Source of the DNA: Thiomonas intermedia
Lineage (GTDB): Bacteria; Pseudomonadota; Gammaproteobacteria; Burkholderiales; Burkholderiaceae_C
DNA length: 43,619 nt
Reading direction: 5' to 3'
NCBI GenBank assembly: GCA_020722545.1
Contig: DYKQ01000012.1
Coordinates: 1 to 43,619 of the forward strand
Shown: in pieces, positions 29,046 to 39,804 of the stretch
How positions within the stretch are numbered: position 1 is the first letter of the stretch
How the letters are laid out: each line of letters starts with the position of its first letter
The notes under the pieces: generated by a model
The model's input: the letters and a program-made list of their open reading frames with translations, nothing else
The model's database searches: none
What the model was told of the DNA's origin: nothing
Made by a program: the position numbers and the translations under genes

Positions 29046-29906
29046 ATGGCATCTACAACCCAGCCCCATGGCTATTTTCTGCCTGGGCCTTCCGCATATC
29101 CCCTGCTGACGGCGGCGGGTTTGCTGGCGATGGCGTTTGGCGCCGGGCTCTGGTTCAATGGCGTGCCGCACATGGAGTGGCTGCTGCTGGCCGGCTTCCT
29201 CTGGCTGGTGTATTTCGTGTATCACTGGTTCGGTCAGGCGATCGGTGAGAGCGAGAGCGGCAAACACAACCAGCGCGTCGATACTTCCTTTCGCTGGAGC
29301 ATGGCCTGGTTCATCTTTTCCGAGGTGATGTTCTTCGCCTCGTTCTTTGGCGCGTTGTATTACTCACGCGAATTTTCTCTGCCGGACCTCTCGGCCCTGC
29401 ACAGCAAGATTCTGTGGCCGAATTTCACGGGCGCCTGGCCCTCTACCGGCCCGGGCGGCTTGATTCCGTCGGTGCATGAGGCGCTAGGCCCATGGCCTAT
29501 TCCGACCATCAATACGGCACTGCTGCTGAGTTCTGGCGTCACTCTCACCATTTCTCACCATGCGCTGCGGGCATCGCATCGCGGCAAGGCCATTTTCTGG
29601 CTTTCGCTGACCATTGCCCTTGGTGTGTTGTTCCTTTTCATGCAGGGCTATGAGTATCACCACGCTTACACCGTCGAGGGGGTGAAACTGAGTTCCGGTA
29701 TTTACGGTTCGACCTTTTTCATGCTGACCGGTTTTCACGGTTTCCACGTGTTCCTCGGTGCCACTATGTTGTCTGTGGTGCTGATTCGTTTGATCAGGGG
29801 CAATTTCACTGCCGATCATCACTTCGCCTTCGAAGGCGCCGCCTGGTATTGGCACTTCGTCGACGTGGTCTGGTTGCTGCTGTACGTGTTGGTTTACTGG
29901 CTCTGA
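29046..29906 (+). CDS. coxC: Cytochrome c oxidase subunit III
   Basis: 286 aa; RWSMAWFIFSEVMFFASFFGALYYSRE; GFHGFHVFLGATMLSVVLIRLIRG; FEGAAWYWHFVDVVWLLLYVLVYWL. Confidence 0.97.
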   Translation: MASTTQPHGYFLPGPSAYPLLTAAGLLAMAFGAGLWFNGVPHMEWLLLAGFLWLVYFVYHWFGQAIGESESGKHNQRVDTSFRWSMAWFIFSEVMFFASFFGALYYSREFSLPDLSALHSKILWPNFTGAWPSTGPGGLIPSVHEALGPWPIPTINTALLLSSGVTLTISHHALRASHRGKAIFWLSLTIALGVLFLFMQGYEYHHAYTVEGVKLSSGIYGSTFFMLTGFHGFHVFLGATMLSVVLIRLIRGNFTADHHFAFEGAAWYWHFVDVVWLLLYVLVYWL

Positions 29907-29920
29907 CATCCACTCAGCAA

Positions 29921-29951
29921 AAAAATGCGCCGCAGGTTGCGGCGCATTTTT
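29921..29951. terminator. Bidirectional intrinsic terminator between convergent coxC and DUF2909 genes
   Basis: A-tract, ATGCGCCGCA-GGT-TGCGGCGCAT, T-tract. Confidence 0.85.
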
Positions 29952-29958
29952 GTTCGGG

Positions 29959-30162
29959 TTATTGCCCGACATCATGTGGGTGTATCCACCCCATTTTGTA
30001 GCTGATGATCAGAATCAAAAAAAGCAAGACCGAGAATCCGACCCGGAAAGTCAGTGCATACACAGCGCGATTGCTTTTGCCCCTATCCTTCATCACAAAG
30101 TAAAGCCCGGAAAACAGGCTGCCAATGATGAGCAGGAAGGCGATGGGGATCAGGATTTTCAT
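29959..30162 (-). CDS. DUF2909 / twin transmembrane protein
   Basis: MKILIPIAFLLIIGSLFSGLYFVMKDRGKSNRAVYALTFRVGFSVLLFLILIISYKMGWIHPHDVGQ; two TM helices; between coxC and SURF1. Confidence 0.85.
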   Translation of the reverse strand: MKILIPIAFLLIIGSLFSGLYFVMKDRGKSNRAVYALTFRVGFSVLLFLILIISYKMGWIHPHDVGQ

Positions 30163-30179
30163 GGTGCGGGCTTGTGCAG

Positions 30180-30977
30180 ATGTCTGAACAGATTACCTCA
30201 GATTCCGGGTTGCTGATGTCTGAGAAGGCCTTTGGCCCCAAAGAGTTGCTGATCATCATTTTCGGGCTGCTGGTGATTGGCGTGACGATGTCGCTCGGAT
30301 TCTGGCAACTGGGCCGCGCGCACGAAAAAGAGGCGCTGAATCTGCAGATGGATCAGCGCGAAAAGGCGCATCCCCTGCAGATCGGCCAGTCCGAAGTTCG
30401 GCTCAGTCGCGATGTCTGGCGGCGGGCCGCAGCGCGTGGCGTGTTTGCCGAGCAGTGGACGATTTACCTGCAGAACCGCCAGCAGAACGAGCAGACGGGT
30501 TTCTGGGTGCTGACGCCCTTGAAGCTCGCGGGCAGCGACACTTATTTGATGGTGCTGCGCGGTTGGGTGCCGCGAAATTTTCAGGCGATGGACTTGATCA
30601 AGCCCTATGAAACGCCTCAAGGATTGACAGTGATCGATGGACTTATCGCCCCGCCGCCATCAGAATTGTTTTCGTTTTTCGCCGAGCCGCCGGGTCAGGT
30701 CATACGCCAGAACGTCAATCTGCAGAAGTACGCGGACTTTCATCACATCAAGCTTCTGCCCTTCGTGCTGAGACAGTCGGGCGATCTGCACGATGGCCTT
30801 GGCAGGCAGTGGCCCGCCGCGAAAACCGGAGTCGGCGCCAATTATGGCTATGCCGCGCAGTGGTTTGGCATGAGTGCAACCGGCGCGGTGCTGCTGCTGT
30901 ATTTTGTTTATCAGCGTCTGCGCAAGACGAAGTCAAAGCGTGACGCAGAAGATACGACCGCACCGCGCCTGCTATGA
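30180..30977 (+). CDS. SURF1 family cytochrome oxidase biogenesis protein
   Basis: GFWQLGRAHEKEAL; YLQNRQQNEQTGFWVLTPL; NYGYAAQWFGMSATGAVLLLYF. Confidence 0.92.
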   Translation: MSEQITSDSGLLMSEKAFGPKELLIIIFGLLVIGVTMSLGFWQLGRAHEKEALNLQMDQREKAHPLQIGQSEVRLSRDVWRRAAARGVFAEQWTIYLQNRQQNEQTGFWVLTPLKLAGSDTYLMVLRGWVPRNFQAMDLIKPYETPQGLTVIDGLIAPPPSELFSFFAEPPGQVIRQNVNLQKYADFHHIKLLPFVLRQSGDLHDGLGRQWPAAKTGVGANYGYAAQWFGMSATGAVLLLYFVYQRLRKTKSKRDAEDTTAPRLL

Positions 30978-31041
30978 CCGCACGCCCAGCTCCGAATTGC
31001 CTGATTGATTGTTTTGATGTCTTTGAATTGATGCCCTGACC

Positions 31042-31692
31042 GTGAGCTCCCCCTTGACCTCCAGCCTGCCCCCCTCCGCCCAGCCGCCTGTGCGCAAACC
31101 GCGGTCGCTGTTGACGCTGTGGCTGCTGCTCGCCATGTCGGCAGCACCCATCGTGGCCGCGTTTTTTCTGTTCTACGTCGTCCATCCCGCGGGCAAGCCG
31201 CCTTACGGCAGTCTGGTCGAGCCGCAGCGCCCGATTCCCTTGAATCTGGGCCTCAAAACGCTGGATGGTCAACCCTACAACCTGAAACGGCTCGAGGGCT
31301 ACTGGCTGATGGTGATGGCAGCGCCGGGCGCCTGCGACAAAGAGTGCCAGCAATCGTTGTTTTACATGCGGCAGATCCGCATCGCTCAGGGCGATAACCG
31401 CGACCAGATCGTGCGCGTCTGGCTGGTCACGGACGATGCGCCGATCAATCCGGGCGTGTTGGAGCCGGCCGAAGGAACGTTGATCCTGCGCGGCAACCCG
31501 CAACAACTGGCCAGTTGGCTGCCCCACAAAGATGGCGGCTTGCAGGGGCCGACGTGGCTGGTCGACCCGTTCGGCCACCTGATGATGCAGTTTCCGGCCA
31601 ACCCCGATCCCACCCGGATGCGGCGCGTGCTCGCCAAGTTGCTCTACAACAACGCCGGCATCAAGTTCAAGCATGTGGAGCCCGTCCAATGA
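31042..31692 (+). CDS. SCO/thioredoxin-fold-like transmembrane protein of the cox cluster
   Basis: N-terminal TM, then LKTLDGQPYNLKRLEGYWLMVMAAPGACDKECQQSLFYMRQI (CX3C), LVDPFGHLMMQFP; GTG start. Confidence 0.8.
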   Translation: MSSPLTSSLPPSAQPPVRKPRSLLTLWLLLAMSAAPIVAAFFLFYVVHPAGKPPYGSLVEPQRPIPLNLGLKTLDGQPYNLKRLEGYWLMVMAAPGACDKECQQSLFYMRQIRIAQGDNRDQIVRVWLVTDDAPINPGVLEPAEGTLILRGNPQQLASWLPHKDGGLQGPTWLVDPFGHLMMQFPANPDPTRMRRVLAKLLYNNAGIKFKHVEPVQ

Positions 31693-32852
31693 GTGTCGCA
31701 AGCAATGCCATCTGGCAGTTTTCTCTGCACTGGGTGCAGGCGCTGGTGTGGGTGCTGGTGCTGGCCGGGGTGTTCTGGATGGGGCTGAAAATGCGCTGGT
31801 CCAAGCTCACCGCGGTACTGGTGTTCCTCACCCTCGATCTGGTGATGTTTGGCTCGTATGTGCGCCTGACCGACTCCGGCCTGGGCTGCCCCGACTGGCC
31901 CGGCTGTTATGCCAAGTTCACGCCGCTGCAGGCGCATGAGCAGATCGCGCAGGCGGTAGAAGAGCAGGGCGGCACCCAGGGCTATGTGAGCCCCTTCAAA
32001 GCCTGGGTGGAAATGATCCATCGCTACGTCGGCAGCATCATCGGCACGCTGATCATGGTGCTGCTGGCGCGGGTGATCTGGGCGAGAAAGCACGGAGAGG
32101 ACATCAAGCTCGGCCTGCCGATCGTGCTGTTTTTCTGGGTGATCCTGCAGGGCCTGTTCGGTAAATGGACGGTGACCCTGCAGTTGATTCCCCTTATCGT
32201 CACCTTGCATCTCATGGGGGGCGTCATCCTGCTGGCGCTACTGGCCTGGTTCTGGATGCGAAACCGGGCAGATCTGGTGAGCGTGAACGCCGGTACGCTC
32301 ACGCGCACCCTGCTGTGGATCGCGATGATCGCGGTCGGCATTCAGATTTTCCTCGGCGGCTGGACGAGCACCAACTACGCCGCACTGGCCTGCAGCGGCT
32401 TCCCCGCCTGCAATGGAAGTTTCGACCCCAACGCCAACTGGGCGCAGGGCTTCACGCTCTGGCGCCACCTGGGTCTGACCGGTGACGGCCAGCCGATCAC
32501 CGAGGCCGCGCTGGTGGCCATTCAGTGGGGGCACCGCCTGTTCGCCATCGTAGCCACTGCGGCGGTGTTCGCGGCCGTGGCGGCGCTCTGGCGTTTTTCA
32601 GCATTGCGCCGCTTGGCGATGTGGATTGCAATTGCCGTGGTGCTGCAAGTCGTTTTCGGCATCGTGCTGGTGACCGAGGGCCATCCCCTGATCGTCGCGG
32701 TGGCGCATAACGGCGGCTCGGCCATTCTGATTCTGCTGCTCGTGATGGGGATTTACCGAGTCAGCGCTACCGTGCGCCAACAAGCGCCTTCGGAATCGCT
32801 GGGTTCGGCCTTCGTCAAGGTGACGCCGCCCCATCCCTTGCCGAAACACTGA
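31689..32852 (+). CDS. ctaA: Heme A synthase, COX15/CtaA family
   Basis: [60 protein letters not shown] overlap with the preceding gene; ORF track start at 31515 is too early. Confidence 0.95.
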   Translation: MSVASNAIWQFSLHWVQALVWVLVLAGVFWMGLKMRWSKLTAVLVFLTLDLVMFGSYVRLTDSGLGCPDWPGCYAKFTPLQAHEQIAQAVEEQGGTQGYVSPFKAWVEMIHRYVGSIIGTLIMVLLARVIWARKHGEDIKLGLPIVLFFWVILQGLFGKWTVTLQLIPLIVTLHLMGGVILLALLAWFWMRNRADLVSVNAGTLTRTLLWIAMIAVGIQIFLGGWTSTNYAALACSGFPACNGSFDPNANWAQGFTLWRHLGLTGDGQPITEAALVAIQWGHRLFAIVATAAVFAAVAALWRFSALRRLAMWIAIAVVLQVVFGIVLVTEGHPLIVAVAHNGGSAILILLLVMGIYRVSATVRQQAPSESLGSAFVKVTPPHPLPKH

Positions 32853-32872
32853 GGCCCGCTCAGGAGACTCTC

Positions 32873-33781
32873 ATGAATCATCAAGTTCTCAACAACACCC
32901 CCAGTCCCCTGCGAGTTGCGTCGCAGCTTTATGCGCTGACCAAGCCGCGCGTGGTGCAGCTGATCGTGTTCTGCGCGGTCATCGGCATGTTTCTCGCCGA
33001 GCCCACCCTGCCGGCTTGGCAACCGGTGTTGTTCGGCACGCTGGGCATCTGGCTGGTGGCCAGCGCCGCCGCCGCGTTCAACTGCTTGGTCGAGCAGAAG
33101 ATCGATGCGGTGATGCGCCGCACCGCCTGGCGGCCCTCGGCCAATGGCGAACTGAGCGCGCCGACCATCATCACGTTTTCTGGGGTGCTGTGCGCGGTCG
33201 GCATGTGGCTGCTCTACACCCAGGTCAACCCGCTGACCATGTGGCTGACCTTCGGCACCTTCGTCGGCTATGCCGTGGTTTACACCATTTTTCTCAAACC
33301 GGCCACGCCGCAGAACATCGTCATTGGCGGCGCCTCGGGCGCCATGCCGCCGGTACTGGGCTGGGCCGCTGTGAGCGGCCACGTCTCGGTCGAGGCCATG
33401 CTGCTGTTCCTCATCATTTTTCTGTGGACGCCGCCGCATTTCTGGGCGCTGGCGCTTTACCGGGTGGATGATTACAAAAAGTCCGGTCTGCCCATGCTGC
33501 CGGTCACGCATGGTTCCGAGTTCACCCGCACGCAGATTCTGCTCTACACCCTGCTGCTCAGCGCGGTGACGCTGCTGCCCTATGTGCTGGGCATGAGCGG
33601 CCTGATCTATTTGGTCAGCGCGGTGGTGCTCGACGGCATTTTCATCGCCTACGCCTGGGCGCTCAAACGCGAGTACAGCGATTTGCTCTCGCGCAAGACC
33701 TTCCGCTATTCCATCCTGTACCTTTCGCTGCTCTTCGCCGCCTTGCTGGTGGACCATTACCTGCACTTCCATTTCGTCTGA
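32873..33781 (+). CDS. ctaB: Protoheme IX farnesyltransferase (heme O synthase)
   Basis: [54 protein letters not shown]. Confidence 0.96.
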   Translation: MNHQVLNNTPSPLRVASQLYALTKPRVVQLIVFCAVIGMFLAEPTLPAWQPVLFGTLGIWLVASAAAAFNCLVEQKIDAVMRRTAWRPSANGELSAPTIITFSGVLCAVGMWLLYTQVNPLTMWLTFGTFVGYAVVYTIFLKPATPQNIVIGGASGAMPPVLGWAAVSGHVSVEAMLLFLIIFLWTPPHFWALALYRVDDYKKSGLPMLPVTHGSEFTRTQILLYTLLLSAVTLLPYVLGMSGLIYLVSAVVLDGIFIAYAWALKREYSDLLSRKTFRYSILYLSLLFAALLVDHYLHFHFV

Positions 33782-33792
33782 ACTCTCGTCTG

Positions 33793-34407
33793 ATGCCCCC
33801 ACGCTTTTCCGCCGCGCGCCGCTCGCTGGTTCTGTCTGCCGCCTTTGCGCCCCTTGCGCCTTTGGTGCTGGCGGCCTGCAGCAAGCCCTATGTGTTTCAC
33901 GGCGTGGACATCACCGGGGTGCCTTATGCCGACGGCTTTTCGCTGACCGACTTCAATGGCAAGACGCGAACCCTGGCTGACTTTGCCGGCAAGGTAGTGG
34001 TGATGTACTTCGGCTATACCCAATGTCCCGACATCTGCCCGGCATCGATGCAGGTGGTGGCGCAGGCCTTGGACGATCTGGGCGAGAAAGCCCGCGATGT
34101 GCAGTTCTTGTTCGTTACCGTCGATCCGGAGCGTGACACGCCGGAAATCCTCAAGGCCTACGTCACCCATTTCAACCCGACTTTCCTGGCGCTTACCGGC
34201 ACGCCCGCGCAGATCGCGCTGACGGCGAAAGACTTCAAGGTGTATTACAAAAAAGTGCCGGGCAAGACGCCGGGTAGCTACACCATGGATCACACCGCCG
34301 GGTTTTATGTGTTCGATCCCAAGGGCAAGATCCGGCTGTTCGAGCGCGAGGGCGTCTCGGCCAAGGATCTGGCACAGGACATCAACGCCCTGATTGAAGG
34401 GCATTGA
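33793..34407 (+). CDS. SCO1/SenC family copper-binding protein
   Basis: [20 protein letters not shown] (CX3C), [32 protein letters not shown]; lipoprotein-like N-terminus (LAAC). Confidence 0.94.
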   Translation: MPPRFSAARRSLVLSAAFAPLAPLVLAACSKPYVFHGVDITGVPYADGFSLTDFNGKTRTLADFAGKVVVMYFGYTQCPDICPASMQVVAQALDDLGEKARDVQFLFVTVDPERDTPEILKAYVTHFNPTFLALTGTPAQIALTAKDFKVYYKKVPGKTPGSYTMDHTAGFYVFDPKGKIRLFEREGVSAKDLAQDINALIEGH

Positions 34408-34432
34408 GCCCGGGTCGCCAGTGTCCGCTGGC

Positions 34433-35341
34433 ATGACGACATCCCTACAGATAAAGACATACGTCGGCCGGTTTGCGCCGTCACCCACCGGGCCGCTGCA
34501 TGCGGGCTCTCTGGTCGCTGCGCTGGCCTCCTGGCTGGACGCGCGCGCGCATGGCGGGCTCTGGCTGGTGCGCGTGGAAGATGTGGACTTCACCCGCAAC
34601 CAGCCCGGCGCCGCCGAGCGCATCCTGCAGCAACTTGCGGACTGCGGTCTGCAGCCCGATCAGCCGCCCGTTTGGCAATCGCGGCGCGAGGCGCTCTATC
34701 AGCAGGCGCTCGACCAGCTCGTCACCTCCGGTCGCGCTTACCCCTGCGGCTGTTCCCGTGCGGACATTCTGGCGCTACTGGGCGCACAGGGCCGCCTGCC
34801 TGCGCGCGGGCAAGAGGCGGTCTATCCCGGAACTTGCCGCAGTGGTTTGCACGGCCGCAGTCCGCGATCGTGGCGCGTGCGTTTGCCTGACGATGCGGCG
34901 CAGCCCTTGCGCTGGAGCGACCGCCGCTTGGGCGCGCAGTCTCAGATGCTCAGCCTGGAGGTGGGCGACTTTGTGCTCAAACGCGCCGACGGCGCCTGGG
35001 CCTATCAACTTGCCGTGGTGGTGGACGATGCGGCGCAAGGCGTGACCGATGTGGTGCGCGGGGAAGACCTGGCCGCGTCAACCGCCCGGCAGATCGCCCT
35101 GCAGCGTCTGCTCGGTCTGCCGACGCCGCGCTATCTGCACACCCCGCTGGTGCGAGATGCGCAGGGACAAAAGCTCTCCAAGCACCAGGGCGCGGCAGCC
35201 TTCGTGGGCGGGGCGCAGAGCGTCCAGCAGGCGCTCGGTGTGCTGGGGCTGGACATTCGCGCGGGCGCCCTGCCCGAACTGCTGGCGCAGGCGGTGCAGG
35301 CGTGGCGCGACAAATGGGTCAAAGCGCAGCAAGTCGTTTGA
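34433..35341 (+). CDS. gluQ: Glutamyl-Q tRNA(Asp) synthetase
   Basis: [38 protein letters not shown]...[13 protein letters not shown]; lacks an anticodon-binding domain. Confidence 0.94.
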   Translation: MTTSLQIKTYVGRFAPSPTGPLHAGSLVAALASWLDARAHGGLWLVRVEDVDFTRNQPGAAERILQQLADCGLQPDQPPVWQSRREALYQQALDQLVTSGRAYPCGCSRADILALLGAQGRLPARGQEAVYPGTCRSGLHGRSPRSWRVRLPDDAAQPLRWSDRRLGAQSQMLSLEVGDFVLKRADGAWAYQLAVVVDDAAQGVTDVVRGEDLAASTARQIALQRLLGLPTPRYLHTPLVRDAQGQKLSKHQGAAAFVGGAQSVQQALGVLGLDIRAGALPELLAQAVQAWRDKWVKAQQVV

Positions 35342-36482
35342 GAGCGGCGTCCAGCGTGGCGTCTTGTTTGGCGAAACAGAAACGAACCACGCCGCGCTGC
35401 CGTCCGTCGGGCTCGAAGGCCGATAGCGGAATGGCGGCCACGCCGATCTCGGCGGTGAGCCAGCGGCAGAAGGCGTCGTCCGGCAGGTCGCTGATAGCGT
35501 CGTAGCGCACGCACTGAAAGTAGCTGCCGCTGCAGGGCAGCAGTTCAAACCGGCTGGCCGCGAGCCCGGCGCGGAAGCGGTCGCGCTTGGCCTGATAGAA
35601 GCCGGGCAGATCGCGGTAAGGCGCCGGGTCGGCCAGATAGTCGGCCAAGCCATGTTGCATGGGCGTGTTGACGGTAAACACGTTGAACTGATGCACCTTG
35701 CGGAACTCGGCGGTGAGCGCGGCCGGGGCGGCGACGCTGCCGATCTTCCAGCCGGTGACGTGAAAGGTTTTGCCGAAACTCGACACCACGAAGGCGCGCG
35801 CCGCCAGGCCGGAAAACCGCGCGGCGCTCTGATGCTGTGCGCCGTCGAACACCATGTGCTCGTACACCTCATCGGCAATCAGCACGATGTCGGTGGGCGC
35901 GAGCAGCGCTTCGAGCCGCCGCATATCGGCCTCGCTCCAGACCGTGCCGCTGGGGTTGTGCGGGCTGTTGATGAGCAAGGCGCGGGTGCGCGGGGTGATG
36001 GCCGCGGCAATGGCGGCGAAATCCGGTCGGAAGTCGGCCTGCAAGGGCACGGTGCGGGCCACGCCGCCGCACAGGGCAATATTGGGCAGGTAGCTGTCGT
36101 AGCTGGGCGTGAGTACGATGACTTCATCGCCCGGATGCACCACGGCGAGCAGGGCCGTGAAAATGGCCTGCGTCGCCCCGGCGGTGATGGTGATTTCTGC
36201 GTCGGCGTCATAGCGCGTACCGTGCAGTGCGGCGATCTTGTCGGCCACCGCTCGCCGCAAGGCGGGAACGCCGGCCATGGGCGGATATTGGTTGGCGCCG
36301 CGGCGCATGGCCTGATCCACCGCGTCGATGAGGCGCGGGTCGCAGGAAAAATCTGGAAATCCCTGGCCGAGGTTGATGGCGCCGTGCTCCTGCGCCAGTG
36401 CCGACATGACGGTGAAGATGGTGACGCCGACTTGCGGCAGACGCGAGGCAATGTGGGGCGTTTGGTGAGTTTGGGGCGACAT
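35319..36482 (-). CDS. PLP-dependent aminotransferase, class I/II (YbdL-like methionine aminotransferase)
   Basis: [55 protein letters not shown]. Confidence 0.9.
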   Translation of the reverse strand: MSPQTHQTPHIASRLPQVGVTIFTVMSALAQEHGAINLGQGFPDFSCDPRLIDAVDQAMRRGANQYPPMAGVPALRRAVADKIAALHGTRYDADAEITITAGATQAIFTALLAVVHPGDEVIVLTPSYDSYLPNIALCGGVARTVPLQADFRPDFAAIAAAITPRTRALLINSPHNPSGTVWSEADMRRLEALLAPTDIVLIADEVYEHMVFDGAQHQSAARFSGLAARAFVVSSFGKTFHVTGWKIGSVAAPAALTAEFRKVHQFNVFTVNTPMQHGLADYLADPAPYRDLPGFYQAKRDRFRAGLAASRFELLPCSGSYFQCVRYDAISDLPDDAFCRWLTAEIGVAAIPLSAFEPDGRQRGVVRFCFAKQDATLDAALKRLAAL

Positions 36483-36497
36483 GGGGGACAGCGGCGA

Positions 36498-37448
36498 TCA
36501 GATGGAAAACACGTCTTGTCCGTCCAGCTCGCCACGCAGGGTTTGTTCCACCAGTTTGCGCGGCAGGCGGGGCGAGATCAGCTCGGTGAACAGGGGCACG
36601 AAACTGCGTTGCAGCACGCCGCGCTTGAACGCCACGCGCGTGAGCTGCTGACCGAACAGATGCCCGGCGGGAAGTGCGCGCAGTGCGGTGTCACGTTCAG
36701 CCGAGATGGCCATTTCGGCGATCAGCCCCACACCCAGCCCGAGTTCGACATAGGTCTTGAGCACGTCGGAATCGAGCGCTTCGAGCACGATCTGCGGCTG
36801 CAGGTTGGCATGGGCGAAGGCAGCATCGATCTGGCGGCGTCCGGCAAAGGTGGGCTCGTAAGTCACCAGCGGAAAGGTGGCCAGTTCGGCCAGGGTGAGC
36901 TCGGTGCGATCACACAAGGGGTGCCCGTGCGGCACGACGGCCAGATGCTGCCAGCTGTAGCAGGGCAGGGTGAGCAAGTCGGGAGAATCTTGCAGCGACT
37001 CGCTGGCCAGGCCCAGATCGGCGCGTTCTTCGCGCACGGCCTGCGCCACTTGGTCGGGCGTGCCCTGCAGCAGCTGCACCTGCACGGCGGGCATGCGGCG
37101 GCGGAACTCGGCAATCACCCAGGGCAGCTTGTAGCGGGCCTGGGTGTGAGTGGCGGCCACGGTGAGCTGGCCTGCATCGCGCGCGGCGTAGTCTTGTCCG
37201 ATGCGCTTGAGGTTGGCGACTTCGCGCAGGATGATGTCCACGCTGCGCAGCACCTCGACGCCCGGCTCGGTGAGTTTGCGGATGCGCTTGCCGTGGCGGC
37301 TGAAAATTTCCACCCCCAGCTCGCTCTCCAGCTCGATGATGGCCTTGGACACGGCGGGCTGCGAGGTATGCAGCGCCCGCGCCGCCTCGGTGAGGTTGAG
37401 CTTGCAGCGCACAGCCTCTTGCAGGAAACGGAATTGGTGCAGGTTCAT
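36498..37448 (-). CDS. cysB: LysR-type regulator, CysB family
   Basis: MNLHQFRFLQEAVRCKLNLTEAARALHTSQPAVSKAIIELESELGVEIFSRHGKRIRKLTEPG; HTQARYKLPWVIAEFRRRMP. Confidence 0.93.
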   Translation of the reverse strand: MNLHQFRFLQEAVRCKLNLTEAARALHTSQPAVSKAIIELESELGVEIFSRHGKRIRKLTEPGVEVLRSVDIILREVANLKRIGQDYAARDAGQLTVAATHTQARYKLPWVIAEFRRRMPAVQVQLLQGTPDQVAQAVREERADLGLASESLQDSPDLLTLPCYSWQHLAVVPHGHPLCDRTELTLAELATFPLVTYEPTFAGRRQIDAAFAHANLQPQIVLEALDSDVLKTYVELGLGVGLIAEMAISAERDTALRALPAGHLFGQQLTRVAFKRGVLQRSFVPLFTELISPRLPRKLVEQTLRGELDGQDVFSI

Positions 37449-37470
37449 CGCAATCCTTGTCCGCCCGGTT

Positions 37471-38568
37471 TTAGCGGAACCGCACCTGCCAGGCAAACAC
37501 CATCAGCCCCAGTCCGCCAAACAACAGCATGGGCATGGCTGCGGTGATGGCCGGCGGCCACGTTCCCAAAATGCCCAGACTGGAAAACAGGGTGTTGAGC
37601 AGGATGAACGCGATTCCCAGCACGATGCCCGCGAGCACTTTGCCGCTGACGCCTTTCGAGCGCGTGTGCAGATAAGCGAAGGGCAGGGCCAGCAGCAACA
37701 TCACCACGGCGCTGAAGGGATAGAACAGCTTTTTCCACAGCTGGATTTCATAGCGTTCGGCCGCCTGATGATTGGCGCGCAAATGCTGGATGTAGCGCCA
37801 CAGATCGATGGCCGACATCTTGTCGGGCGATAGCAGCAGCACCCCGAGCACGCTGGGCGAGAGCGAGGTCTGCCAGCGATAGCTCGGCAACTGGGTCACT
37901 TTCAAGGCGGCGCCGGTCTGTTGCGGGAGTTCGGTGCGGGTGACGTTGTGCAGCATCCAGGCGCCGCCGCCTTCATACTGGCCACTGGGCGCATGCAGTT
38001 CGGCAGCAATCTGCGCCTGGGCATTGAGCACATAGATGTGGATGTCGGTGAGATCGCCTCGGGTGTTGATGGCCTTGATGTTGACGGTCTGATTGCCGCT
38101 TCGGTCTGAATCGTTGCGCAGCCAAACGCCCGAAGCCAATTGGATGCCGATGCCTGACCCTCCCCCGGCCTGCAAGCGCGCCGACAGTTGCCCGGCTGCC
38201 GGGGCAAGCCACTCGCCGAGCAGGAACAAGGTGACGACCAGCGCCGCGGCCAGTTGCAGCAGCAAACCCAGCGCCGCGCGCGGGCTCAGTCCCGAAATTC
38301 GCAGAATGGTGAACTCGCTGCTCGCAGCCAAAGAGGCCAGCGCGAACACGCCGCCCACCAGAGTGGCGATGGGCAAGACTTCATAGGCGCGGCTGGGCAT
38401 GCTCAGCGCGACATGCAGCAGGGCGCCGCTCAGGCTGAAACTCGGCTTGCCCAGATTGCTCAGGTCGTTGAGCATGTCGATGAAAAACAGCAGCGCCAGA
38501 AAGGCCAGGGTCACCAGCCCCACGGCCCTGAGCACATGCAGCAGCAGAAAGCGGCGTACCGTGCGCAT
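37471..38568 (-). CDS. lptG: LPS export ABC transporter permease LptG
   Basis: MRTVRRFLLLHVLRAVGLVTLAFLALLFFIDMLNDL...; six-TM LptF/G architecture; next to lptF. Confidence 0.94.
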   Translation of the reverse strand: MRTVRRFLLLHVLRAVGLVTLAFLALLFFIDMLNDLSNLGKPSFSLSGALLHVALSMPSRAYEVLPIATLVGGVFALASLAASSEFTILRISGLSPRAALGLLLQLAAALVVTLFLLGEWLAPAAGQLSARLQAGGGSGIGIQLASGVWLRNDSDRSGNQTVNIKAINTRGDLTDIHIYVLNAQAQIAAELHAPSGQYEGGGAWMLHNVTRTELPQQTGAALKVTQLPSYRWQTSLSPSVLGVLLLSPDKMSAIDLWRYIQHLRANHQAAERYEIQLWKKLFYPFSAVVMLLLALPFAYLHTRSKGVSGKVLAGIVLGIAFILLNTLFSSLGILGTWPPAITAAMPMLLFGGLGLMVFAWQVRFR

Positions 38569-39701
38569 CAGGCGTGTGCTCCGGTTCGCGCGCGGCCCGG
38601 CCACAGGCGGTGCAGCCAGCCGTTGCCCCGCATCAGCAGCAGCAACAGGAACAGTGCCGCGCCGCCATGCACCAGCAGGAAGCCGCTGGTAAATCCCACG
38701 CGCCCTTCGCTGATCCAGCCTTGCAGCACATTGAGCAGATTGAAATAAATCAGGTAGACCAGGATGGCGCTGATCAGACTGCCCGCGCGCCCGGTCCGCA
38801 CTGAGCCCGAGGCCAAGGGCAGCGCCATCAAGGCCAGCAGGGCCGCAGACAGCGGCACGCCCAGCCGCCACGACAGTTCGCCCAGCCAGTTGGGAATGGC
38901 CGGGTTGAACAGATACTCGGTGGGCACGTTGCGGTTGGGCTGCGTGAGCCAGTTGACCGGCCCGGTTTTGTTGTCCGCCACATTGCTCAAGCCGGTGGTT
39001 GCATCAAGCCGCATGTCCAGCGAATCGAAGGAGGTGATGGTGTAGTTGGCCTGCCCCGGCGTATGTGCGTAGCGGTTGCCGTTGCTCAGCACCAAAAAGG
39101 GCTGACCATCGATGCGCTGCACCTGCGCCGAGCGCGCCGTGATCAGCACCGTCTGGCCCGAGGTGTCATCGCGGATGAAGATGTCGTGCGCCACTCCCCC
39201 GGCCTGCGCGCCCTTGTCGATGAAAAACACCCGCTTGCCCGAGGCCGATTCGCGGAACTGCCCCGGCGCCGCGCGCGAAATGTCGGAGCGTTGCTCGAAG
39301 CGAATGCGCAACGCCGTGGACTGCTGGTTGGCCCAGGGCCAGGCAAACAGGGTGAGCGCGGCGATCAACAGCAGAATGGGCCACGAAAAGCGCAGCACGC
39401 TGACCATCAACCGCAGCCGCCCCACCCCGGTGGTGCGCCAGATGGTCATCTCGGAATCGAGCCACATGCGGGTGAAGGTGAGCAGCACCGCCAGAAACAG
39501 CGACAGGGTGATGACGATCTGCAAATAGCTCAGCGCGGTCAGACCGATGAGCAGAAACACATCCTGCGGGCTGGCCTGACCCTCGGATGCCTGACCCAGA
39601 ATGCGAATGAGCATCAGGGTGATGACCACGGTGAACAGCACGGTGAATGCGCCGCCGAAATTGCGGCTCATTTCACGGCGCAGGGTCAAATCGAGGAGCA
39701 T
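38568..39701 (-). CDS. lptF: LPS export ABC transporter permease LptF
   Basis: MLLDLTLRREMSRNFGGAFTVLFTVVITLMLIRILGQA...; stop overlaps the lptG start. Confidence 0.94.
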   Translation of the reverse strand: MLLDLTLRREMSRNFGGAFTVLFTVVITLMLIRILGQASEGQASPQDVFLLIGLTALSYLQIVITLSLFLAVLLTFTRMWLDSEMTIWRTTGVGRLRLMVSVLRFSWPILLLIAALTLFAWPWANQQSTALRIRFEQRSDISRAAPGQFRESASGKRVFFIDKGAQAGGVAHDIFIRDDTSGQTVLITARSAQVQRIDGQPFLVLSNGNRYAHTPGQANYTITSFDSLDMRLDATTGLSNVADNKTGPVNWLTQPNRNVPTEYLFNPAIPNWLGELSWRLGVPLSAALLALMALPLASGSVRTGRAGSLISAILVYLIYFNLLNVLQGWISEGRVGFTSGFLLVHGGAALFLLLLLMRGNGWLHRLWPGRARTGAHA

Positions 39702-39804
39702 GAGAAAAACTGGCGGCTGGGGCGATGAGGGCGGCGGGCCGCTGGGGGGCGTAAAGCGAAGCGCGATGGAATAATGCGGCCACACTCACTCGGGAACCCT
39801 GAAC

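Noticed and set aside
31515-31688. N-terminal extension of the CtaA ORF
   Set aside because: Overlaps the preceding coding gene in another frame; ATGA start at 31689 matches family length and homology.
35652-37547. 631-aa plus-strand ORF opposite the aminotransferase and cysB
   Set aside because: Spans two well-supported minus-strand genes and their intergenic gap; no recognisable domain.
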